Source: Chondrilla cf. caribensis (taxonomy: Eukaryota; Porifera; Demospongiae; Chondrillida; Chondrillidae). Taken from it: a stretch of 64,000 nucleotides of DNA. Position 1 is the stretch's first letter. Every line of letters begins with the position of its first letter. Both the position numbers and the translations under genes were made by a program. The stretch is taken from positions 4,850,874 through 4,914,873 of the forward strand of contig OZ026551.1 in assembly GCA_964020155.1 (NCBI GenBank), read 5' to 3'. Below the pieces are notes generated by a model, which saw only the letters and a list, made by a program, of their open reading frames with translations, searched no databases and was not told the DNA's origin. Shown here in pieces: positions 12,901 to 25,813 of this stretch.

Positions 12901-15900
12901 AACGAAAATCCATTAACCAATGTATTTATATATATATACATATCCATACCTTTTGGTAAGGTGTACACGTCAACATCAGAGCTGTTGGTTGACCCGTAGT
13001 CATTACTGGCTTGCACCCTCATTGTGTATCCAGTGTTGGACTGGAGACCAGTAATGACCACATTGTTAACAGAGCTGAATGTGGTTGGGTGTCTGGTGAA
13101 CTGCTGTCCGTCTTCTTTGTAGAACACCACATACCGACTACCAACTGAGGGAGATATCCTTAAGGTAACAGATGAAGTGGACAATTGTTGAGCAGTAAGC
13201 TGTGTCACTGTGAAAATAGGTGGTCCTTTGGAGGAGATACAAAGTATGCAATAAATATTATTTTTCTGGTCAATTACAGTACTACTTGTTTAGTAAGAAC
13301 ACTGGTTACTAGTGTAAGTCAACACATTTCACTCAGTCATGTACACTATGTACTGATACAGTGTTGTGGGTAACGCATTACTCTGGTATTTAGTTACGTA
13401 ATATTATTACACTACTGGTAATCAAGTAATATAACGAAATACCTGTCTTGTAACAAATAATATATTACATTTGAAAAGTAACGCATTACTTCATTTGCAT
13501 CCAATACTGATATTGGCCATAAATATAGTAATAAACAAAACAAAAGGCTTATTTTAACAAGAAACATACATTCAATGGCTGTAAACTGACCCTCTCGCCC
13601 ACTAGCTATGATTTCCTAGCTTATGTGCTGACCGAGAGTGACTGAGTGCAATCAACCACATGATTTCAACAAACACGAGTTGGCAAGGGTACTCGGAAAG
13701 ATTGGAGACATGTGTACGAAAACTACTTTCTTTGGGTGGAAATATTATGTATCATTGTATGTATGCATGTCAATGTAATATGTAATATTATTACTAGTTA
13801 CATTTGATATCAAGTAATATGTAACTGTAACGAATTACATAAATGAAAAGTAATATGTAATAAGTAGTGTGATTACTTTTCAAAAGTAACGACCCCAACA
13901 CTGACTGATAGTATCCGATAATAAGAAGTACAGATTTTGTATGCTCTTCAAGATGTGTACTAAGCAAGTTTCATTGTATATCAAACATGGACATGGCAAC
14001 ACTATGTACTGTATATTGTTCATGTGAAATGAAGGCCTTGTCATGAATTATATAACATTACATAAACATAACACATGATCATAGTTGCATTGCCTTGTCA
14101 TAATCTTTATTAAAATACCCACTTCCTCCTGTAGTGCCAACAGCAGGCTCTTCCAGTCCAACCAATCCCAATGACACAGCTCTGACATACACTGTATAGT
14201 TAGTGTTAGCCCTCAGACCGGTCACATTGTACTCTGTAGCTTTCACTCGTCTTGATTTGGTGACATGAGAAGGAACCACTCTCAGTCTGTATGTTAAACC
14301 ACCTCTAGCCTTGTCCACAGGAGGACTCCATCTAATACGTAATGCTGGTATACCATTCACTGCTATCGGGGTAGCTGAGAGGGATCGTACTGGACCAGGA
14401 ACTTGTCAAAGGAAAGTGGAAGTTTCTTAGATAAATACAACCTTTCCTTGAAAGTGTAATATTCAATGTACATCTCGTATGATCAAACAAATCAAATCCT
14501 ACAGTGACTCACTTCCTACTGTGGTAGTAGCAATAGACATTTCAGGCCCATACAATCCTGAGGACACAGCTCTGACATACACTGTATACCTAGTGTTAGC
14601 CCTCAGACCTGTCACATTGTACTCTGTAGCTGTCACTGGTCTTGATGTGGTGATATGAGGAGGAACCACTCTCAGTCTGTATGTTAAACCACCTCTAGCC
14701 TTGTCCACAGGAGAACCCCATCTGACATGTAATGCTGCTACCCCATTTGCTAAAAATGGGGTAGCTGAGAGGGATTGTATTGGACCAGGAACTTATGAAG
14801 AGAAAAAAGCTCCAATTAAGAGTTGCCATATATACAGTGTAATTATTACTATTAATTAACACAATCTGATGTTCTCCCTATCAATTTAAAATTGTAATTT
14901 AAGTCTTCTGTAAAGATGGGTAAGGTCCAGCATCATTTACCAGTTTGTGGAATAGAATGTTATTATTACAATGGGTGCAAATTTTAACATTAAAATTTAA
15001 TGTAAAATGTGACACAAAAGTGGACATAATCCGTAAGGTTTGCATAGTTGAAAATAAGTATTTGTCCAATACCTTCAGGTGTCGTTGCTTGTCCTACATC
15101 ACTCCATGCTCCTTCACCAGCTGCTGAAACAGCTCTCACTCGAACATCATAACTAGTGTTAGGAGATAGTTTCCTCCAGTCATGTCTCCTTGATCGTGAT
15201 GATCTCACTGGTGGTGTACTCCAACTAGTGTCACTACTGATCTTGTACTGAACCTCATAAGAAGTGATGGGACATTCACTTTGAGGAGCTCTCCAGGTTA
15301 CAGTTACTCCAACCTCAGAAGGGGGGTATAGTTGACGGTAAACTCCAATCAATGTCGGTCTGGAAGGAACTGAATGGAAATAACCTCACATTAAGTTACA
15401 CATCAACTAATCCCACATACATGCATGGGTTACAAGCATCATGATGGAAGTTCAACTGGCACTTTTAAGGATTATTACAATAACATACAGTTTATCACAA
15501 TTAGTATCAAAATCATTTTATCTCCTCAACATAGGATTTTACAGGATTTCAACAGTTCCTACAGACAATAATCATCATAAGCATGCATGGAATTAGTACA
15601 TTTACTCCTTAGACAGACATCTTCTGATCAGCTTATAAATATTAAATTCACTGTACTATCATATTCAGTACCATTATCAGACTTTTAAAATGGTAAAGAC
15701 AATGCAAATCAGAAGAAATTGTAATATGAGGTTATTCAAAAATTATTGAATATTAAGAATAAAATATAATTAGTCATTTGCCAATCAAACAATACAATAC
15801 ATACCACTCACCATTACAAGTTCTTCGTTGCACTCGGTCACTGTATGGTCCTCGTCTACCTGATGACACAGCTCTCACCCAGATGTAGTAGGTAGTGTTT

Positions 15901-16117
15901 CGATTAAGTGGACCTAGTATGGTAGATGTACCAGTGATTCCACTAGTACTACAGTCAGCACTTGCACCAGATGGTGGATCAGACTGTGTTCCACTAGTTG
16001 TACTGTAACATACAGTGTAGGTGATACCACTTCCACTCCATGACACATTCAAAGCTGGAGATGAACCTTGTACAGTTCTAGTGACAGTGACACCTTGGAC
16101 CTTGGAGGGGGATTGTT
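9991..16117 (-). CDS. Gene C: nine-FN3 single-pass membrane receptor (5' end unresolved)
   Basis: Exons, 5' to 3': 15,812-16,117; 15,073-15,369; 14,513-14,791; 14,123-14,401; 12,950-13,225; 12,491-12,745; 12,012-12,320; 11,759-11,947 plus 11,597-11,689 (one FN3 split over two exons); about 11,160-11,447; 10,251-10,431 (transmembrane); 9,991-10,084 (tail). Nearly all junctions are phase 1. The first FN3 is the YTVCYSTTSGTQSDPPSG type also found in E and F. The exon at 12,012 is nearly the same as one in F. The membrane exon reads VGVLIGGMVFGAVTVLL and then CGVC. The tail is homologous to that of B, but the first tyrosine is replaced (EAINEAV) while PAYEGV is kept. The donor of the 11,160-11,447 exon is unclear: GTTAGG is out of phase and GTGTGC is weak. 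The signal peptide exon was not found. The last four exons match gene E in order and type, so C and E are close paralogs. Confidence 0.72.
10432..11159. other. Long last-but-one intron of gene C
   Basis: This 0.7-kb stretch separates the membrane exon from the last FN3 exon. I see no repeat, RNA gene or coding segment in it. The open frame at 10,565-10,834 has no domain. Confidence 0.4.
13359..13903. mobile_element. hAT-like MITE (545 bp) in a gene C intron
   Basis: The ends are CAGTGTTGTGGGTAACG at the left and CGACCCCAACACTG at the right, forming a short terminal inverted repeat typical of hAT-type non-autonomous elements. ACTGATA lies directly on both sides (13,352-13,358 and 13,904-13,910), a 7-bp match close to the 8 bp usual for hAT. 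The interior is rich in repeated GTAACG/TAATAT motifs and has no transposase. Confidence 0.8.
15370..15811. other. Gene C intron
   Basis: AT-rich intron between the first two identified FN3 exons; nothing else is recognisable. Confidence 0.4.
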
Positions 16118-17128
16118 CTGCATAATAATATAGTTAATTATTACAATAATTGATTTCATAATGACATAATTAAATAACTACACCCTTCAATATCATAATA
16201 TTGAAGCGATACCGTGGGACTTCACTTGACGGCGGAGGTTTTCAACGGATCGTCTTTTTTCCGGTCATTTGTGCTACTATTAAATAGATATCGAACTTCT
16301 CGTAACACGGAATTTTCGAAAGGAGTTTCTTTCGTAGTCGATCTGTGCTGTAGCTATAACAATGACATTTTCAAGCCTTAACTCCGAGCAAGAATAACGG
16401 AATAGATAACCATGTACCATTAGATAGAGCTAGCAAAATTACATCAGATTCTTGATTCGGTTCAGGTTTGAAAGGAATTGATCGCATTTGGTTACTCTAA
16501 GTTAACTTACGGCTCAAGACGGGGACGTAAAGTACACTCAGTAAGAGAAAAACCCCACACTTCATTGATGCCTGTTCACTTCAAGATAAATTGTCACACA
16601 CTGACTAAAGGTACACAGATCCAACGTTGTAATGCACCGCCCGATATACTGGTCCCGATTAATTCCAGTGCCTCTATTACTTGACTCCCGTTGTAATATG
16701 CCGCTTTTTATCGCCAAAACAATCCTTCTATACTTAGTCTCTACAATATAAACCCTCTGGCGTAGAATGGTGGAGAACTAGGGATATGTGCGCCAAGTAC
16801 TTGTGTTGTCTCTCCATAATAGTCTTTATAAACGCGTATAGTCACGCGTCTTTTATACTAAGTAAACGTGTATATGTATGTGATGTCATAAACTCAAATG
16901 CACCCATGCGTGTAGTCATATGACCTGAGAGCCGCACGAAGAAGTCTAGCTAATTATCCCTAGTACCCCTGAGCGTCTAATAGGGACTACCCAATGGCAC
17001 GTAGTTGACATAATATAATATTAATGACTTTGGCTTTTTTCCTCAACATGTATCTACAGTTACATATTAAGCTTATTTAGTCTGGGTAGCCTTCAGTGAG
17101 GAGGCTACTATATATATATATATATATT
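16118..17128. other. 5' flank of gene C
   Basis: The first exon of C should lie here but could not be identified. The part from about 16,200 to 16,900 is richer in CpG than its surroundings, as expected of a promoter region. A short inverted repeat lies near 16,945-16,995 (GTCTAGCTAATTATCCCTAG ... AATAGGGACTACC), resembling one near 3,125-3,200. Confidence 0.35.
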
Positions 17129-17220
17129 ATGGTAAAACAATAAAAATACCATGAACTTAGTCTAGAAGCAAGTTTATTAAAATCAATTGTACACATACAC
17201 ACAATATAATTATATATATA
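17129..17220. repeat. Direct repeat, copy 1
   Basis: About 85 bases, starting TGGTAAAACAATAAAAATAC, are repeated almost exactly at 17,738-17,826 in the same orientation. The second copy lies inside an insertion that splits a decayed FN3 exon. Confidence 0.8.
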
Positions 17221-17574
17221 TATATATATACTAGGTACAGTTTCTGTAAAGTAGGTGCCTGGGTGTATGTATAGTCTACCTGCTATCCCCTACTGTACCC
17301 TTCGGGTGGGCAGAGTAAAGTAGGGTCTAGCAGATAGGCTTGTGTATGTATAATATTATGATGCAGTCCACCTAGTGTGTGCATGTGTGTACGTATTGCT
17401 ATTGCAAGATATTTTGTCATGTTTATATATCTCTATGCAAAAGGTTTTACATTTATTCTTTTTCTATGTAACTCCTGGTCCAGTTATGGCACTTAATGTA
17501 ACATCCTACCAACTGCAATGTAGAAAGTTGTGTAAGTCAAACTCTGGTGAGCGATTGCTATTCTTCCAATACCA

Positions 17575-18440
17575 TTTCCCCTTTCAATACCAGTAACAAC
17601 CCAAACCTCCACTTCATACCTAGTACCTGGGTTGAGAGTGGTGGATGGTGTATTCTCTATGTGTAGCACTAGTCACTATATACCAACTACCAGGTGGTCC
17701 ACTGGATGGTCTCTCGTGATATCACAGTTATACTGCATGGTAAAACAATAAAAATACCATGAACTTAGTCTAGAAGCAAGTTTATGAAAATCAATTGTAC
17801 ACATACACACAATATAATTAGACAACATTCACTTGTATTCTCTATCAGAGGCAGGTCAAGAGGAGGTTCTATGGGACCTGACAGGAGTTAGCTATCACAA
17901 AAGGTGGTTTCCGTGTTATTACCAGTTCATGTAATATATATTATACGGTAGAGGATGTGTTCTCTGGGGATGAAGTTACCTATAGTGTCACTACTAGCTC
18001 ATGGGGAGGCAGAAAGTACCAAAGTATCCTTTTTGTCACATTTTCAAAGTCTCCATAATATGCTGGGCCGATTGCCACTACTACTTCTTCCTTATCCTCA
18101 TAAAATTCATAACACCCTCTCTCAAAATTAAAACAGACTAGTAGTGAAATTCAATTTTTAAATTAGTGAACAGAAAATAACAGCATGGAGCAGCTACATT
18201 AGATGTCATTTATACAAGCCACTCAGGCATTGATCACAATACATGGTACAATCGATGCAACCTTATTAAGTAATTAATAATTAGATTGCAACAACAGGGA
18301 CAATAAAATCAATAATATAAATTGTTGCCTTGGTGTATAATTTTCCCACTGAGGGTAGGGCATACAATAAGTAATGTACTTTTATTGCTATTCTTACATA
18401 ATCAATTCACTTATTGGCTGGATCTGCTGATTTAGAAGTC
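17575..18440 (-). pseudogene. Gene D: decayed FN3 receptor
   Basis: A degenerate FN3 exon of the B/E type is recognisable at about 17,575-17,723 and 17,881-17,960, split by an insertion of roughly 157 bp that carries the direct repeat. A tail exon at 17,980-18,118 is still open in the expected phase, ending KEEVVVAIGPAYYGDFEN and a further 20 or so residues before a stop. It matches the tails of B and C around PAYxG. A degraded membrane exon is suggested near 18,415-18,460 by similarity to gene E at 20,987-21,050. Gene order is disturbed and frames are broken, so this is a pseudogene or a set of orphan exons. Confidence 0.6.
17738..17826. repeat. Direct repeat, copy 2, within insertion in gene D FN3 exon
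   Basis: Same sequence as 17,129-17,220 with very few differences. It forms the core of the insertion that interrupts the FN3 exon after CTCTCGTGATATC. Confidence 0.8.
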
Positions 18441-18878
18441 AGGTACTTAGGATGTAATGATGATAAAGGGCATCCAATTTTTCAGGTACATTGATATTTA
18501 AATGGTCGCTCGACCATTATGGGCACAGTGATGTGATGCTGAATTATTTTTACAGGATATTTGGTTAGCGACATGATAATTATACCATAAAGCAATATAA
18601 TAGTTACTGTATCAATACTAAACTGGCTTTAATATATATTGTTACAAACGTATTCAAGAAAACTAAAATATTTTCACTTGCTGTGTAAGTTGTAACTATT
18701 TGTATACATGGCTTGAATAGAGGACCCCAGTTAAGGTAATTTACATTGACGTATGTGGTGCACACACAATAGTGTCCACACAATGCACCTGCATAACAAA
18801 CATGACTAGTTTACAATAGTATGTCAAGTAGGAAAATAACAGAGTACAGCACCATATTTGCAGGGGTACGTAGTAATG

Positions 18879-18889
18879 TATGTGTGTGT

Positions 18890-18978
<89 letters not shown>
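18879..18978 (+). repeat. (TG)n microsatellite
   Basis: About 100 bases of nearly pure TG with one TATG interruption. Flanking sequence from 18,441 to 20,521 holds no recognisable gene. Confidence 0.95.
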
Positions 18979-18979
<1 letters not shown>

Positions 18980-19319
18980 TGCGTAATTACTAAATGGCAA
19001 TTTCTAAAACTAATCACTCCAAAGATGATCTTAATGAATCACAGCAATTATATATTTATGTACATTAAGTTGCACAAAATACTATTCAATAGTGAATAAT
19101 AATAATTTAAAATTGAATATTCAAATGCTAGGAGTTTCAAACTATACGTATATTATCAGCTGACAATATTAAATTTTATACAACAGTTGAGTTTAGCCAA
19201 AGATTATATTTTGGACTTCTGTTAGGCTCAGAATAAACAATTAGGAGTATGTTTGAAAGTTGAGCCTATATTGGCTTTAATATAATATTATGCTGTATAT
19301 ATATAGCGAGTGCAAACAC

Positions 19320-20521
<1,202 letters not shown>

Positions 20522-23500
20522 CTAAATGGAGATTGTAGGTCTCCAGACATCCTTCTGATCAATTTCGATTTCATCAGATGCTGAACTGGTTATCATCACA
20601 ACACCCTCCGCTGTGTCATAAGCAACATCCTCTCTGAATTTGAAAAGAAACGGCAAACACAAACACAATCTTCAATCATTAATACAACAGGAGCTCTCAC
20701 ATTTCTGGCACAATAATGCAATTGATGCGACAGAGTTAAACAAAGAATATAAATGAAATGAAATACGCATATAATATATACAGCAACAAATTTCATGATT
20801 ATATTATTATTACTGTATACAACCATTATAGTGAAAGTAGGAGATGTCGACTATGTACTGCATAAAACCCTCTCTCTGTCAATGCCAACAATGCATGCAA
20901 GTGTGAGTAGACTATACCACATCAGCAAAATACACTCTCATCGGTTACTACACACTGTACACACTGCTTACACCCTATCAGCTCACTTATTGTCTGGCTC
21001 TGACAATTTAGTAGCAGGGGGCTCGGGATGAGGCTTCCTCGGAATCAGAGTACAGACTCCACACACTACCCCCACCACTAGCAACACAATCAGCACACCG
21101 GCTACCAGTCCACCGAGGAACACTCCCACGACGACACCAGTATCAGTGTAAAACTGAATGGATCGTCCCTTTGCTGAAGATCCAACAAATTCTGCATGAT
21201 AATCGACAAGTACAACCGTTAGCAGGTACTGGTTGAATGTTATTACATTGCAGAACACTACATACCCACTACATGTCATACGTCTTATACCAAACATGCA
21301 CCATTCATATACATAATTGCCAGCTACATCTGTACACATATATATGTACATATACATTTGCGATACTGGTAGGTCCTTGTTTACAAGTTTGTTACAACTG
21401 TATATGTGTTAAGAAATGTGTTAAAATGCAAGGAAATTCAAAAAAAACTACTGTTACAGTAGAAACAAGGTTGTACTCAAGGTTTTGACATGTGCTGCAT
21501 TTTGTGTTGGATACTAATTATTATAACAATTAAGGTTGCAACAAGGATGATACAAAGTTGTAATTAAGATTGATTGATTGAAATATAATAGGATATCTCC
21601 CAAATGTGGTAATTTCCTTGAGTATGATCTTTAACTCACTAACAGTTACGGGACCATTTATAGTTCCATTCCCAGTTGTAACTTGAAGTGTAAAAATGTA
21701 TCCATCTTGTGGGTCCAATCCTGAAATGATGACACTTGAACTGGTAGTGCTGACACTTCTTGTGGTTCCTCTTTCAGGTGAGCTGCAACTGACAATGTAA
21801 TAGGGGAATCCCCTACAGTCGAGCAGTGACAGAGGGTCCCAGCTTACAATCACAGAGTTTCCATTGGTCCAAACTGTAGAAATCTGATCAACACTTTTCA
21901 AAGGAACTATGTGTATATAGAGAGTGAAAACATTGCATGTACATATTTTCAAATAGTGATGTCTCCACTCAAAATGCATGGTCGAAAGTATGGGTACAAA
22001 GGTATAGGCATACATGTGTTTAAAGTGTATGAACAACATTAAATTTATGTATCTAAACATAAGTGCTCCACCGAAAAAGCATTTAACGTGGAAGCACGTA
22101 CATCCAAATGGATATGAACAGTGAATTCCAATTTCTCACCTCCTTGAGAACTAAATACAATTATAGAGGCTGCCTGCCCCTCCCTCTGGTTGGACACACC
22201 TCTAACGATCACCTTGTATGGTTTCTTGGGCACTACAATTATAACAATAACAGTATAATGAAACAAATAAATATTGACATAACATAAATTTACACATAAC
22301 AATTATTGCAAGATGTAATTGTGGTGAATACACTCACCGAGATCCGGTAATGTTGCGAATAAATGCTTGGAGCAATTGGAGGTGTAACCAATGGTATCCT
22401 CCATTCCAAGTATACCATAGGTCACATTATAGCATTCAATTCCACTACCAGGATCAGTTGGTTCTGACCATGTCACGTTTACAGAGGAAGGACTTACTAC
22501 TGAGAATCCCAGGCCAACCACAGGTCCAGGTGTGGAAAAATCCCAATCTATACCAAGTAATAAAACAGATATGCATAGCTACTGTACATGCATAACACAT
22601 AGTATGACATAAAATATCATAGATATTTCCCTTTCTAAAATTAACAGTGATCTCACTTTTTACTCTATCTGCAACCATTCCAAACGTCGTCTCTTTTTTA
22701 CCTTTGCCAATGCTAGTAACAGCCCAAACCTCCACTTCATACCTAGTACCTGGTTTGAGAGTGGGGGTGGTGTACTCTCTCTGTGTAGCACTCCTCACTA
22801 CAGTACTACTCCAACTACCAGGTGGTCCACTGGATGGTCTCTCACGATATCTCACTCGATATGTGACAGGAGTTGGATAGTTGCTACCAGAAGATGGTCC
22901 CCATGTTATGTCCAGTCCATATAATGTGATATTGGATGGCCTTACGTGGAGTGAAGTTACAGTTCCTGGAGCTATCAAAACAATATTAACATGACTGTTC
23001 AACTCACCGATGTACTATATCAATCACATATCAATATTGTGCCATGCCTAATATAAATTCAACATGGAGAGCTTACCTTGATATGTAGTGTTTGTTGCTG
23101 TTGACTGTGGACCATTACCCGATCGAGAAACAGACCAAACTTCTACTTCATAACTAGTACCTCGTTTGAGAGTGGGGGTGGTGTACTCTCTCTGTGTAGC
23201 AGTCTTCGTTGTACTCCAACTACCAGGTGGTCCACTGGAAAGTCTCTCACGATATCTCACTCGATATGTGACAGGAGTTGAATAGTTGCTACCAGAAGGT
23301 GGTCCCCATGTTATGACCAGTCCATATATGGTAGTGGATGGCCTCACTTGGAGTGATGTCACTGGACCTGGAGCTACGTATATAATCCATAAAATTACAC
23401 AATGCAGAAAGATCCAAAGTAAATTATGCTGTTGTGCCTCACAAAGTTATATGTACCATGATAGATCAGGGCAAGTATGATACTACAAACAGAGCTGCCT

Positions 23501-24132
23501 TAGCCACTAGGGCTGACCAGACTCTGACCAGACCATTTTCCCTTTTCCCAAATAAACAGACAGTAATTTTTGCATGCATGGCCGTACCACTTCAAATTTG
23601 CCCGCTCTGAGTTTGTACAAATATATATAGCCTAGTTATTATACCACTGTCACAGATGATATGAGCACATGCTTGTCTGTTGTCAGTACATCTTGCCCAA
23701 CACACTTCTACACTACATAACGGTCCTTGTATACATACGTACATAGTCTGGTCATACATGTAGCACAGTACCACAGTGTAATCCTGGGCAGCATACCATT
23801 GTACAATGTCTCCTGCATCCGATCACTATAGGGTCCTTGTCCACCTGATGACTCAGCTCTCACCCAGATGTAGTAGGTAGTTCCTCCGCTAAGTGGACCC
23901 AGTGTGGTAGATGTACCAGTGATTCCACTAGTACCACAGTTAGCACCAGATGGTGGATCAGACTGGTTCCCTCTGTTTGTACTGTAACATACAGTGTAGT
24001 TGATACCACTTCCATTGACTGCATTCCATGACACTCTCAAAGTTGGAGATGAAACTCGTACAGTTCTAGTGATAGTGACACCTTGGACCTTTGGTGGAGT
24101 AGCCATAGGCAATCCCGGCAGTACCAACAAAG
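20522..24132 (-). CDS. Gene E: five-FN3 single-pass membrane receptor (5' end unresolved)
   Basis: Exons, 5' to 3': 23,797-24,132; 23,077-23,373; 22,657-22,971; 22,338-22,547 plus 22,140-22,232 (one FN3 split in two, as in gene C); 21,640-21,906; 20,987-21,191 (transmembrane); 20,522-20,633 (tail). Splice phases agree throughout (phase 1, and phase 2 before the tail). The first FN3 is the YTVCYSTNRG type. The next two are the GPPSGSNY/REYTTPTLK type found in gene B. The membrane segment is GVVVGVFLGGLVAGVLIVLL, followed by CGVC. The tail, EDVAYDTAEGVVMITSSASD and about 17 more residues, differs from those of B and C but starts at the same phase. The first identified exon begins with a hydrophobic ALLVLPGLPMA that could be the end of a signal peptide. 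An upstream exon at 24,445-24,597 is possible. Role inferred as cell-surface recognition or adhesion. Confidence 0.72.
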
Positions 24133-24444
24133 CTTTGGTTGCGTGTGAGTAAAGAACAGAACAATGACTGACATTACATACTAAGTATTGGTCTTCCTGT
24201 TACAGTAGTAATATTATAACACTACATTGTCTAGAACAGAAACATGAAACCTCATATGCTTAGGATAAGGTCTTTACCTGAAACATGAACACAGACTGAG
24301 CTAACTAGTCTATTCTGGTTGACCTACAAGCCTCAATTGTATCAGAGTACAGTTACTGTAATACACTGTGTATGCTCCATAGTATGTGTGATATGGAGTA
24401 CAGTAGTAAACTGTGTACCTGATATATGTACGTATGTCACATAC

Positions 24445-24597
24445 CTATGGTGAGTCCCAAAAGGACTGGAACTTGATCCTTGTCCAGCCAAACCACCTTC
24501 CGCATGTCTCTTATGCTCAGACTGTGAACTTGACCCGTCTGAGAAGTGATTCCAGGTACGGTACCACGTATACACACACGGACTGTGTCTAGCACCT
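24445..24597 (-). CDS. Candidate upstream exon of gene E, non-FN3
   Basis: This 153-base segment has an AG acceptor and a GTATGT donor, both phase 1, and is open in the frame that joins gene E (contains VLDTVRVCIRGTVPGITSQT and VVWLDKDQVPVLLGLTIG). It matches no domain I know. Further upstream, about 24,990-25,150, another frame is open to a GTATGA donor in compatible phase but has no ATG. Both may be chance open frames in a promoter-proximal region. Confidence 0.25.
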
Positions 24598-24599
24598 CT

Positions 24600-25813
24600 A
24601 AAAATACCACTTATCACTGTCTCCTGGTTATCATTTGTTAGGGAGGAGATTACCTTGATCAGAGGTACGACGTGGGTCTTGTCATGCAAGAGCGATCATG
24701 TGACACAACAAACAATCACTCAAACAACTGCAAATTGATCTCATTGATATTTTCTAATTTAATATTACTTAGAGTTATGCCACACAACATGCAAAGCCCA
24801 TGCAAGACAAAACACTGTCAGACACAGTGATTCTCATAATTGTAGCCTATCTTTGCTTAAAGTGAAGATAAGCATAGAGTGATGGAACACTGAAAACTAA
24901 ACCTTGGTAATTAAATCTTTGGTTGAATAGATTTAATTAATAAAATTTCAGCCAGCTACACGTCAATTCTTGCTGACCATCATACCTTTTAATTGAGCGA
25001 GTGTCGACCTTTGTCCACGGGTAATTTGAAACCGGACAATTTCGTTCCGAAGACGTTCAATCCTTGACGCGAGGACGAGACCGGCACCATTAATTTTGGT
25101 CGACGTGACGCAATCAATTTTCCAGTTGCATGACGTTGTGGTGAACTAGCAATTGGGTAGTCTGGCGTAGCCAATCCTTGATTCGCCATTTTATTCCGGA
25201 GGACTGGGTCTAGCTACGCCTGACTACTATTGGGGCTGTCCCTAGGGACTGTCCTGGTGTGTCGGAACGTAGTCTAACCATAGACTTGGGTCTGTGGTCT
25301 AACAAGAGATACTTGTACTATTTCTCGATGGACTTGTATCCATATGGTCATTGGGCCCTCGGGTGACATTTGGACTCCCCTCTGACTAATTTTGACTTGA
25401 GAAACTCAAGGGAACGAATTCATCCGACATTCGAGTTATGAATTCAAGTAAGTCGAAAAGTATATGCATGTTCGATTCACTGACTTCGATATATTTAATA
25501 CACCGTGGAAAAGTAGATAGGCGAATGCCGACCATACAGTTGTACTCTGATCCACCTATGGACAGCATGCAGCTAACATCAATCAAATAGGCAGCAATAT
25601 TAACTCCACCCATTGCACATACGTAGTTATTATAATGAAGTGATGTGAATTTGTAATAAATGTATTGCCAAGCATAGCTGTGAGCTGTAAAATGATGCCA
25701 AATATGGACAGGCTTTGTAATGCAACATACGCAGTTGATGATAGTGTGTAACAGTTATCGCTTGTGTTGAATAACATGTGTGAGTGTACCTCCACCAGCT
25801 CAGGTGGTACTGT
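24600..25813. other. 5' flank of gene E and 3' flank of gene F
   Basis: Positions about 24,990-25,260 are richer in CpG than their surroundings and contain a short minus-strand frame with a good ATG context at 25,189 (MANQGLATPDYP..., 66 codons, ends at 24,989). No domain is recognised. This is probably the promoter and leader region of gene E. Confidence 0.35.

Noticed and set aside
16370..16410. Possible first exon of gene C (MVIYSVILAR, then GTTAAG)
   Set aside because: Phase fits, but it is too short and its donor too weak to accept as a signal-peptide exon.
24989..25189. Minus-strand 66-codon frame starting MANQGLATPDYP
   Set aside because: Good ATG context, but no domain, no signal peptide and no in-frame link to gene E; kept only as a note on the flank.
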